Of a stretch of DNA of 10,079 nucleotides, positions 1 to 5,057 are shown one piece after another. This stretch comes from a bacterium (GTDB taxonomy: Bacteria > CBDUZB01 > JAGLHV01): positions 1 to 10,079 of the forward strand of contig JAGLHV010000027.1 of the NCBI GenBank assembly GCA_023143305.1, read 5' to 3'. The notes under the pieces are model-generated. The model did not search any database. It was not told the origin of the DNA and saw only the letters and a program-made list of their open reading frames with translations. A program made the translations under genes and the position numbers. Position 1 is the stretch's first letter. Every line of letters begins with the position of its first letter.

Positions 1-674
1 CCGGTATCTCTTTTAAATTCACTAACTATATAATCCACCAAAATGGCATCCATATCCGTCCCCCCCAGTTGAGTATCCCCTGAAGTGGATTTTACTTCAA
101 AAACACTACCTGCCATTTCCATAATTGTAACATCCAATGTACCTCCACCCAGGTCAAAAACCATGATTTTCTGTTCTTTATCCGACTTATCCAAGCCATA
201 GGCAAGCGCAGCTGCAGTGGGTTCATTAATAATACGAACAACCTCTAATCCTGCAATTGTTCCGGCATCTTTGGTTGCCTGCCTTTGATTATCATTAAAA
301 TAAGCAGGCACAGTAATTACCGCCTTTTTAACCTCTTCCCCTAAAAAAGCTTCGGCATCCTGCTTTATTTTTTGCAAAATGAAAGCAGAAATTTGCTGAG
401 GAGTATATTCTTTCCCATGAATTTTATATTTATGACCCGTTCCCATCTTCCTTTTTGCAGCAACTATAGTCCCTGCAGCATTAACCACTGCCTGTCTTCG
501 AGCCGGCTCTCCTACTAATTTTTGACCGTCTTTAGTAAAAGCCACATAAGAAGGAAAGGCCTTTCCCCCTAAACTGGTTCCTTCCGCGGAAGGAATAATC
601 GTAGGCTTTCCTCCCTCCAATGCTGCCGCTGCAGAATTACTTGTTCCTAAATCAATACCAATAATTTTAGACAT
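1..674 (-). CDS. dnaK: Chaperone DnaK (Hsp70), N-terminal 224 codons, cut by the window edge
   Basis: ATP-dependent cytosolic Hsp70 chaperone that works with GrpE and usually DnaJ. The frame is open from the ATG at 674 to position 3 with no stop; the rest of the protein lies outside. Only the nucleotide-binding domain is seen. Visible motifs are the phosphate-1 loop GIDLGTSNS (residues 6-14), Lys74 in AAKRKMG (equivalent of E. coli Lys70), the region [17 protein letters not shown] (122-138), [14 protein letters not shown] (150-163), the phosphate-2 loop [12 protein letters not shown] (173-184) and [11 protein letters not shown] (199-209). A strong ribosome site, AAGGAGG at 684-690, precedes the start. 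The gene follows grpE by 34 nt and should share its CIRCE-controlled transcript. Two traits, the longer loop [12 protein letters not shown] (31-42) and TDMD in place of the common bacterial EDFD/NDFD, recall DnaK of Thermoplasma and methanogens as I remember them. Identity is certain; the affinity is inference. Confidence 0.97.
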   Translation of the reverse strand, partial: MSKIIGIDLGTSNSAAAALEGGKPTIIPSAEGTSLGGKAFPSYVAFTKDGQKLVGEPARRQAVVNAAGTIVAAKRKMGTGHKYKIHGKEYTPQQISAFILQKIKQDAEAFLGEEVKKAVITVPAYFNDNQRQATKDAGTIAGLEVVRIINEPTAAALAYGLDKSDKEQKIMVFDLGGGTLDVTIMEMAGSVFEVKSTSGDTQLGGTDMDAILVDYIVSEFKRDT

Positions 675-708
675 ATCTTTTGCCCTCCTTTTTTATTAAA
701 TTGTTTTT

Positions 709-1296
709 TTAATTATTAGATGTTTGTTCCTGCATATTAGATTCATTTTTTTTTGTTTTTTTTGAAACTTTCACCATTGCCGGACGAATAACTTTATCCT
801 TCAGCAAATACCCCTTCTGTAATTCCTCTAATATTTTATTATCTTCGCATTCATCCGTTTCCACATTCATTACCGCATGATGTAAATTAGGGTCGAATAT
901 TTTACCAATTACTTCCTGTTTTTTTAATCCCTCTTTTTTTAAAACAGCAAACAAATTATTATAAATCAATTTTAAGCCGGCAATAGCATGTTTTATTTTT
1001 TTATCTTCTTCCATTACCGCCTGCGCTTTTTCAATGTCCTCCAGAATAGGAATCAACTGCAAGACTATATCATTATTCCCAAATTTAATTAATTCCATTT
1101 TATCTTTTTCCATTCTTTTTCTATAATTATCGAATTCTGCTTTCAGACATAATAATTGACTGTAATATTTTCCGGCTAACTCCTTTTTTTCCTCTAAAGA
1201 TTGTCTTAAAATTTCTAATTCGCTTAATTTTTCTTCTACAATTACTTTCTCTCTTTCTTCCATCTCCTCTTGTTTTTCATTCAACTTTTCACCCAT
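709..1296 (-). CDS. grpE: GrpE, nucleotide exchange factor for DnaK
   Basis: GrpE homodimer releases ADP from DnaK and so resets the Hsp70 cycle in the cytosol. The 195-residue length is normal. Residues 1-50 are very rich in Glu and Lys and form the expected long coiled-coil dimerisation helix. The core motif AEFDNYRKRMEKDK covers 53-66. The C-terminal beta domain that contacts DnaK carries FDPNLHHAVM (134-143) and the family signature GYLLKDKVIRPAMVKVSK (162-179). A polar tail of about 16 residues follows. The ATG comes directly after the hrcA stop (TAAATG, no spacer), with a purine-rich GGGGAGGAAG ribosome site inside the end of hrcA. This spacing suggests translational coupling and equal regulation by HrcA/CIRCE. 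Nothing is odd about the gene. Confidence 0.97.
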   Translation of the reverse strand: MGEKLNEKQEEMEEREKVIVEEKLSELEILRQSLEEKKELAGKYYSQLLCLKAEFDNYRKRMEKDKMELIKFGNNDIVLQLIPILEDIEKAQAVMEEDKKIKHAIAGLKLIYNNLFAVLKKEGLKKQEVIGKIFDPNLHHAVMNVETDECEDNKILEELQKGYLLKDKVIRPAMVKVSKKTKKNESNMQEQTSNN

Positions 1297-2334
1297 TTAT
1301 TCTTCCTCCCCTTGCTCCAATAATTTATTAGCCATCCTGGATATATAATCCACCTCTGCAATTATTCGGGAGTATTCCATCCTTTTTGGCCCGACTATTC
1401 CCAATAACCCTATCGGATAATCACCTGTTTTATAAACAGCACTTACTATGCTCCAATCATTCATCTGAGGATAGGAATTCTCATTACCAATAAATACTTT
1501 TACATTTTCTTTTTTATCAAATTTTTCTTCCAAAAGATAAGAAAGCATTTTCCTTTCTTGCAAAATATTAAAAACTGATTCTACCCTTTGATGATTATTA
1601 GTAAAACTTAAAATGTTAGAAATCCCTTCTAAATAAAGTTCTTCTTTAATTTTAAAAATTTGTTCGTTTAATTCTTTACCCAATTCTAAAAATTCTTTAT
1701 AAGCTATTTTTTCTTTTTTTATTTTATCCAAAATTTTATTTCTGACTTCTTTCACCGTAAAACCAACCATTTCATCATTTAAAATATTACACATTCTCTT
1801 TAGGTTTTTAATAGTAATAGTCGAACGTAAACAAATCACTTTATGTTTAATCAAACCTGCCTGAGTAATAAATACTGCCAAAATTTTTTTATTACTCAGA
1901 TGAATAAGCTTCAAATGTTTAAAAATAACCTTTTCTTGTGAAACAGAAAAAACAAACCCGGTATAATGAGAAACAAGGGAAAGAAGGTGTGAAAGCTGCC
2001 ACAGCATTTCTTTTAATTCATAGTTGTTTATTTTATACCTCGCAGCTAATAGCATTTCTTCTTTTACAGTTAATTGGTTATTTTCTTCTAAGCTATCTAC
2101 ATAAAAACGATATCCTTTATCCGTAGGTAATCTACCTGCCGAGGTATACGGGTGAGTTAAATATCCTTCTTTTTCTAAATCCGCTAATATGTTCCGTACA
2201 GTCGCAGAAGAAATTTTTAAACCATAATTTTTACAAATAACATTAGACCCTATCGGCCGTGCCGTTTGAATATAATTATGAACAACAAGATGAAGAATTC
2301 TTTTTTTCCTTTTATTAATTAGGCTTGAAAACAT
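1297..2334 (-). CDS. hrcA: Heat-inducible transcription repressor HrcA
   Basis: HrcA is the dimeric repressor of class I heat-shock genes; it binds the CIRCE inverted repeat, and in studied species its folding depends on GroEL. The 345-residue length is typical. Residues 1-80 form the winged-helix DNA-binding part, with ARPIGSN (25-31), the recognition stretch ISSATVRNILADLEKEGYL (41-59) and the wing HPYTSAGRLPTDKGYRFYVD (61-80). The central and C-terminal dimerisation/GAF-like part shows YLEGISNIL (234-242), VFIGNEN (280-286) and GLLGIVGPKRMEYSRII (309-325), close to the usual GxxGPTRMxY block with Lys in place of Thr. The ATG is preceded by AGGTGA at a good distance. It is first gene of hrcA-grpE-dnaK and has a perfect CIRCE in its own leader, so autorepression is expected. 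Confidence 0.97.
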   Translation of the reverse strand: MFSSLINKRKKRILHLVVHNYIQTARPIGSNVICKNYGLKISSATVRNILADLEKEGYLTHPYTSAGRLPTDKGYRFYVDSLEENNQLTVKEEMLLAARYKINNYELKEMLWQLSHLLSLVSHYTGFVFSVSQEKVIFKHLKLIHLSNKKILAVFITQAGLIKHKVICLRSTITIKNLKRMCNILNDEMVGFTVKEVRNKILDKIKKEKIAYKEFLELGKELNEQIFKIKEELYLEGISNILSFTNNHQRVESVFNILQERKMLSYLLEEKFDKKENVKVFIGNENSYPQMNDWSIVSAVYKTGDYPIGLLGIVGPKRMEYSRIIAEVDYISRMANKLLEQGEEE

Positions 2335-2376
2335 TTTTCACCTGTAATATAGACCTTTTTTATAAAATTTTCATCA

Positions 2377-2403
2377 TTAGCACTCTCTCCGCTTGAGTGC
2401 TAA
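2377..2403. promoter_or_regulatory. CIRCE operator (HrcA binding site)
   Basis: Perfect match to the CIRCE consensus: TTAGCACTC at 2377-2385, a 9-nt spacer at 2386-2394, and GAGTGCTAA at 2395-2403, with no mismatch in either arm. It lies 43 nt upstream of the hrcA start codon. Its promoter-side arm overlaps the last two bases of the -10 box, so bound HrcA would block RNA polymerase. No second CIRCE was seen elsewhere in the window. Confidence 0.98.
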
Positions 2404-2430
2404 TATACCATACAGAAAAATATTTGTCAA
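2402..2430 (-). promoter_or_regulatory. Sigma-70 type promoter of hrcA-grpE-dnaK
   Basis: Read on the minus strand, a consensus -35 box TTGACA (2425-2430) is followed by exactly 17 nt and a near-consensus -10 box TATATT (2402-2407). The expected transcription start is around 2394-2396, inside the CIRCE element, giving a leader of about 60 nt. The site is where a vegetative promoter repressed by HrcA should be, so heat control here is by derepression; I see no sign of an alternative heat-shock sigma factor. Confidence 0.9.
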
Positions 2431-2483
2431 GGGTACTCTCTGTTTTTTTGTAATGTCAAAAAAAAAATACTTACCCCACATCC

Positions 2484-3605
2484 TTACAGGAATTCTATAA
2501 ATACCTGATTAGCCAGAAGCAACCCCTTATAGGTAAGCCTTATATTTTTTTCATTTCTTTCCAACAAACCTTTAAGAATTAGTTCTTCTATTGGCCCTGT
2601 AAATTTTTTTTCTATTTGTTTATCAACTTTTATTCCTTTTCGCATTCTTAAACCCAGGATTATTTTTTCTGCTATAGCTTTTTCCCCTGTAAGTTTTTCT
2701 TTTACCATACAAAGTTTATCGGTATTTACTTTACGAATATATTCATCTATATCCCCAACATTGGTTAATCTTGTTCCACCTAAAAAACTAACCGCTCCTG
2801 CTCCCACTCCTAAATATTGCTTATTTTCCCAGTAAAGCTGATTATGTTTTGAACTTTTGTGCGGAAAAGCAAAATTAGAAATTTCATAATGTTGGTAACC
2901 ATTTTCTGTTAATATTTTTATTGCATACTCATACATATCCGCTTCAATATCTTCATTACAGGGTTTTATTCTACCAGATTTCAAATCAGCATACATTCTT
3001 GTACCCTGCTCAATACTTAAAGAATACAAAGAAATATGCTCCGGTTTTATATTTATTATTTTTTTTAAGGTTTTCTCCCAATCGCTCATTTTTTGACCGG
3101 GTAAAGCAAAAATCAAATCTACGTTTATATTATCAAAACCAATCTCTCTGGCTAAATAAAAATTATCCAGAAACTGTTTTCCGGTATGAATTCTTCCTAT
3201 CCTTTTAAGCAACCGGTCATCAAGAGACTGTAAACCAATACTTAAACGATTTACGCCTCCCTCTTTAAGTGATTTGAGTTTTTGTTTATTAAGTGTACCC
3301 GGATTTGCTTCAACGGTAATTTCTATTTTTTTTTTAAATAAAAAATTATTTGAAAAAAACTTAAATAGATTTTCCAGTTGAAAGGAAGAAAGGATAGTAG
3401 GTGTTCCCCCTCCTATATATATACTCCCAAGCACCTCTCCCCGATATTTACCCAGTTCCTTTTTAACTGCTTTTAAATACTCTTTAACTTTTTCGTCTTT
3501 ATTACTTTTTTGACCTGAGTCCCCGGAAAAAAGGACTGTTGTTTTAAAACTACAATAGAAACACTTTTTCAAACAAAAAGGAATATGAACATATAAACCA
3601 TACAT
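2484..3605 (-). CDS. hemW: HemW, radical-SAM heme chaperone (HemN-like protein)
   Basis: HemW proteins bind heme and an iron-sulfur cluster and are thought to deliver heme to respiratory proteins. Most are misnamed oxygen-independent coproporphyrinogen III oxidase. The 373-residue length fits. HIPFCLKKCFYCSF (7-20) holds the cluster motif CxxxCxxC (Cys11, Cys15, Cys18) followed by x-Phe, as in HemW, where true HemN has a fourth Cys. SAM-domain motifs are YIGGGTPT (63-70), VEANPGT (98-104) and NRLSIGLQS (119-127). HemW-type elements follow: YEISNFA (240-246), HNQLYW (254-259), YLGVGAGAVSF (264-274) and the C-terminal winged part with LTYKGLLLAN (358-367). The ATG directly before the first motif fits the family, but the ribosome site is poor (GAGAG, 12 nt away). 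It lies between lepB and hrcA, as lepA-hemW-hrcA in Firmicutes. I saw only weak promoter-like boxes upstream. Confidence 0.95.
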   Translation of the reverse strand: MYGLYVHIPFCLKKCFYCSFKTTVLFSGDSGQKSNKDEKVKEYLKAVKKELGKYRGEVLGSIYIGGGTPTILSSFQLENLFKFFSNNFLFKKKIEITVEANPGTLNKQKLKSLKEGGVNRLSIGLQSLDDRLLKRIGRIHTGKQFLDNFYLAREIGFDNINVDLIFALPGQKMSDWEKTLKKIINIKPEHISLYSLSIEQGTRMYADLKSGRIKPCNEDIEADMYEYAIKILTENGYQHYEISNFAFPHKSSKHNQLYWENKQYLGVGAGAVSFLGGTRLTNVGDIDEYIRKVNTDKLCMVKEKLTGEKAIAEKIILGLRMRKGIKVDKQIEKKFTGPIEELILKGLLERNEKNIRLTYKGLLLANQVFIEFL

Positions 3606-3661
3606 ATATTTTTGGTTCTCTCATAAATAATGTAGAATAATGTAAAAATAAATACAACAAC

Positions 3662-3752
3662 AGTCCATAGTCCACAGTCCATAGACACAAAGAAGAAAAA
3701 GACTAAAGACAATTACAAACTAAGAAATTCTAGATTCTAAATACTAAATCCG
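3662..3752. repeat. Degenerate heptanucleotide tandem repeat tract
   Basis: Read in steps of 7 on the plus strand from 3662, the sequence gives AGTCCAT, AGTCCAC, AGTCCAT, AGACACA, AAGAAGA, AAAAGAC, TAAAGAC, AATTACA, AACTAAG, AAATTCT, AGATTCT, AAATACT, AAATCCG. Twelve of the 13 units start with A, and three local families (AGTCCAY, xAAAGAC, AxATxCT) stay in the same phase. The first three units are near-perfect and include the 10-mer CAGTCCATAG twice, 14 nt apart. The middle is weak. No coding frame fits. Intergenic 7-mer repeats of this kind are familiar to me from some candidate-phylum genomes, but I cannot verify that here. Confidence 0.6.
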
Positions 3753-3823
3753 CCTTATCTCCTCCACGGGCGGATAAGTGTCTGAGGCGGAGAGAATCCA
3801 CCTTAAAAACTGGCGGACAGACA
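3749..3823. repeat. GC-rich block of nested inverted repeats (REP-like)
   Basis: An island of GC-rich sequence in very AT-rich surroundings. TCCGCC (3749-3754) pairs with GGCGGA (3786-3791), and inside it TTATC (3755-3759) pairs with GATAA (3773-3777), leaving an 8-nt bulge. A further GGCGGA at 3769-3774 and another at 3812-3817 offer alternative pairings. TGTCTG (3779-3784) also pairs with CAGACA (3818-3823). As minus-strand RNA, UCCGCC and GGUGGA form a 6-bp stem around AGUUUUUAA. This looks like a palindromic repetitive element rather than a terminator, since no T-run follows. Confidence 0.5.
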
Positions 3824-3868
3824 AGTAAATCCAACACAAAAAAATATAAAAATAAAGGTAAAATATAT

Positions 3869-3898
3869 TTTTCCCGATATAGCAAATTTCAGGGAAAA
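3869..3898. other. Hairpin with TTTTCCC/GGGAAAA arms
   Basis: TTTTCCC (3869-3875) and GGGAAAA (3892-3898) are a perfect 7-bp inverted repeat with a 16-nt loop; allowing one bulged T the stem grows by three A-T pairs. No T-run of terminator quality follows on either strand, and the large loop argues against a simple terminator. The role is unknown. Confidence 0.4.
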
Positions 3899-3997
3899 TA
3901 TGCATTCAAACATATGGAGTGAATCTCCCGTGATAATACAGACATTGACCACTTCAAAAAAAATTTATTTTTGTGTGCCCATAGGAGACAATTGCGC

Positions 3998-4031
3998 GTT
4001 TAGAAATAAACATATTTCGCCTTTATTAAAC
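3998..4031. other. Two-part hairpin, 11 paired bases with a side bulge
   Basis: GTTTA (3998-4002) pairs with TAAAC (4027-4031), and directly inside it GAAATA (4003-4008) pairs with TATTTC (4013-4018) around the 4-nt loop AACA. Eight unpaired bases (4019-4026) lie on one side. Together with the hairpin at 3869-3898 it gives this gene-free stretch some RNA-like structure, but AT-rich DNA forms such stems easily. Confidence 0.3.
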
Positions 4032-4082
4032 AACCTTATTTACAAAAAAAAACATATATTCAAACGATAATCACACGTAAAC

Positions 4083-4129
4083 AATAATAAGTTATATTTA
4101 TTATTTTTATAATCATAAGTCGTATGATT
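4083..4129. other. Two inverted repeats just downstream of lepB
   Basis: AATCATA (4111-4117) and TATGATT (4123-4129) form a perfect 7-bp stem with the 5-nt loop AGTCG, 13 nt past the lepB stop. AATAATAA (4083-4090) and TTATTATT (4098-4105) form an 8-bp all-AT stem with a 7-nt loop. The position suggests 3' end formation or mRNA protection for lepB. Neither is followed by a T-run on the minus strand, so they are not classical intrinsic terminators. Confidence 0.35.
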
Positions 4130-4141
4130 TCTCCATAAAAA

Positions 4142-4834
4142 CTATTTAATTAATTTTATTCTTTTTAACGGCCAATACAAAAACAATGCTTTACCTCTAA
4201 TATATTTATCGCCTAAAGGCCCCCAGAACCGGCTATCAAAACTGGAATCCCGATTATCTCCCATCATAAAATAATATCCTTCCGGAATAACTATTGGACC
4301 GAAATTATCCCTTGCCCTGCAATTTTTTGATAAAAAATGACTATCCTTAGCATAAACATGCGAATCCATATAGATAACATAAGGTTCTTCTATAGGTTTA
4401 TCATTAACAAAAACTTTTTTATCATTAATCTCTATTTTATCACCGGGTAAACCAATACACCTTTTTATAAAATCTTTTTTTGGTTCTGTCGGAGATTTAA
4501 AAACAATGATATCTCCCCTCTCAGGTTTTTTCATTTTCCAGATTACTTTATCGGTAAAAGGAATGCGTGTACCATAAATAAATTTAGTAACAAAAAGATG
4601 ATCCCCTTCTATAAGAGTATTGCGCATAGAACCGGAAGGAATCTCAAATGCCTGAAGAATAAAGGTCATAATAAAAAAAGATAGAATAAGAGCAACTATA
4701 CCCGTATCAACCCATTCTAACCCTTCATTCAGGACTTTAATTGCTATTTTACCCCTAAATTTCTTTCTCATCCATCTTAAAACCAAACTAGCCAATACCA
4801 GACAAATACCTATCCAAAACACTTTTTGCTGCAT
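4142..4834 (-). CDS. lepB: Signal peptidase I (leader peptidase)
   Basis: Membrane-bound serine protease that cuts signal peptides from exported proteins, acting on the outer face of the cytoplasmic membrane. It has 230 residues. Two hydrophobic segments (about 5-20 and 44-62) resemble the two-helix N-terminus of proteobacterial LepB. The S26 catalytic dyad is visible: Ser69 in IPSGSM (65-70) and Lys124 in FIKRCIGLPGD (122-132). The final conserved box is MGDNRDSSFDSRFWG (191-205). The ATG is supported by an excellent ribosome site, GAGAGGAG at 4840-4847, 5 nt away. It follows lepA as in the E. coli lepA-lepB operon, but across 223 nt that hold a hairpin and a possible own promoter. No key residue is missing. 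Confidence 0.97.
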   Translation of the reverse strand: MQQKVFWIGICLVLASLVLRWMRKKFRGKIAIKVLNEGLEWVDTGIVALILSFFIMTFILQAFEIPSGSMRNTLIEGDHLFVTKFIYGTRIPFTDKVIWKMKKPERGDIIVFKSPTEPKKDFIKRCIGLPGDKIEINDKKVFVNDKPIEEPYVIYMDSHVYAKDSHFLSKNCRARDNFGPIVIPEGYYFMMGDNRDSSFDSRFWGPLGDKYIRGKALFLYWPLKRIKLIK

Positions 4835-4857
4835 TTTTACTCCTCTCTAAACAATAA

Positions 4858-4886
4858 AATTTATATTTTTTGGTCTCAGTAATCAA
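4858..4886 (-). promoter_or_regulatory. Possible lepB promoter
   Basis: On the minus strand TTGATT (4881-4886) is followed after 17 nt by TAAATT (4858-4863); each box matches four of six consensus bases. TATAAA, one register off, is an alternative -10 with a 15-nt spacer. The expected start near 4851 would give a leader of about 17 nt containing the strong lepB ribosome site. AT-rich sequence makes chance matches common, so this is only a candidate. Confidence 0.3.
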
Positions 4887-5013
4887 TACCAAAACAAAGC
4901 AGAAACAATTTAAATCAACTACCCCGAAGCAAGCTACAGAATATCGAAGGTTTATCCTACATAACTTTTGCGCAACAAGCTGCGGGGGATTAAACCCGAA
5001 ACTATTCAACTAC

Positions 5014-5044
5014 AGAGTTTTTATCAGCATAGCTGAAAAACTCT
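5014..5044. other. Strong hairpin just after lepA
   Basis: AGAGTTTTT (5014-5022) pairs with AAAAACTCT (5036-5044), and CAGC (5025-5028) pairs with GCTG (5032-5035) around the loop ATA, with a 2-nt bulge: 13 base pairs in all. It begins 13 nt past the lepA stop, so it could define or protect the lepA mRNA end. No T-run follows on the minus strand, so a classical terminator is doubtful. It may be part of a dispersed palindromic element. Confidence 0.55.
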
Positions 5045-5057
5045 AAGTTCCATTAAA

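Larger units (their letters stand above)
3606..4141. other. Gene-free 536-nt region between lepB and hemW, rich in repeats
   Basis: No convincing gene lies here on either strand: frames are short, lack ribosome sites, and match nothing I recognise. From low to high coordinate it holds the hemW leader, a 7-nt periodic tract (3662-3752), a GC-rich block of inverted repeats (3749-3823), a hairpin with TTTTCCC/GGGAAAA arms (3869-3898), a second hairpin (3998-4031) and two AT-rich inverted repeats next to the lepB end (4083-4129). No tRNA, SRP RNA, RNase P RNA or tmRNA hallmark was seen. It breaks the usually tight lepA-hemW-hrcA neighbourhood, so it may be a landing place for small dispersed repeats. 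That reading is inference. Confidence 0.8.

Noticed and set aside
1938..2126. Plus-strand frame inside hrcA (likewise plus-strand frames at 2921-3208, 5731-5934, 7361-7567 and 9827-10012)
   Set aside because: All lie opposite well-identified minus-strand genes, have low-complexity products, and no ribosome site or family signature.
2454..2459. Second TTGACA upstream of the hrcA promoter
   Set aside because: The sequence 17 nt downstream (GTACCC) is not a plausible -10 box, whereas the TTGACA at 2425-2430 has a good one.
2458..2467. Run of ten T on the minus strand, 16 nt after the hemW stop, as a terminator
   Set aside because: The only stem nearby is a 4-bp one (TCCT/AGGA) separated from the T-run by about 12 nt, which is too weak and too far for an intrinsic terminator.
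3629..3657. Possible hemW promoter (TTGTAT, 17 nt, TACATT on the minus strand)
   Set aside because: The -35 matches only three of six bases, and AT-rich sequence gives many such pairs; not strong enough to list as a feature.
3661..3752. Heptamer tract considered as a CRISPR array
   Set aside because: Units are 7 nt with no spacers of regular length, no repeat of 23-50 nt, and no cas genes in the window.
3803..3952. 49-codon minus-strand frame starting with GTG, with a hydrophobic product
   Set aside because: The start is preceded by a T-run rather than a ribosome site, and the hydrophobic run comes from translating T-rich DNA. It also runs into the GC-rich palindromes.
3954..4013. 19-codon minus-strand frame with AAAGGCG before its ATG
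   Set aside because: Too short to judge, lies within a hairpin region, and there is no family match or conserved context; the apparent ribosome site is within chance for this sequence.
4788..5009. 73-codon minus-strand frame starting with TTG between lepA and lepB
   Set aside because: It has no ribosome site, overlaps the start of lepB in another frame, runs through the palindromic spacer, and its Cys- and Phe-rich product resembles no family I know. The lepB start and its strong ribosome site explain the overlapped part better.
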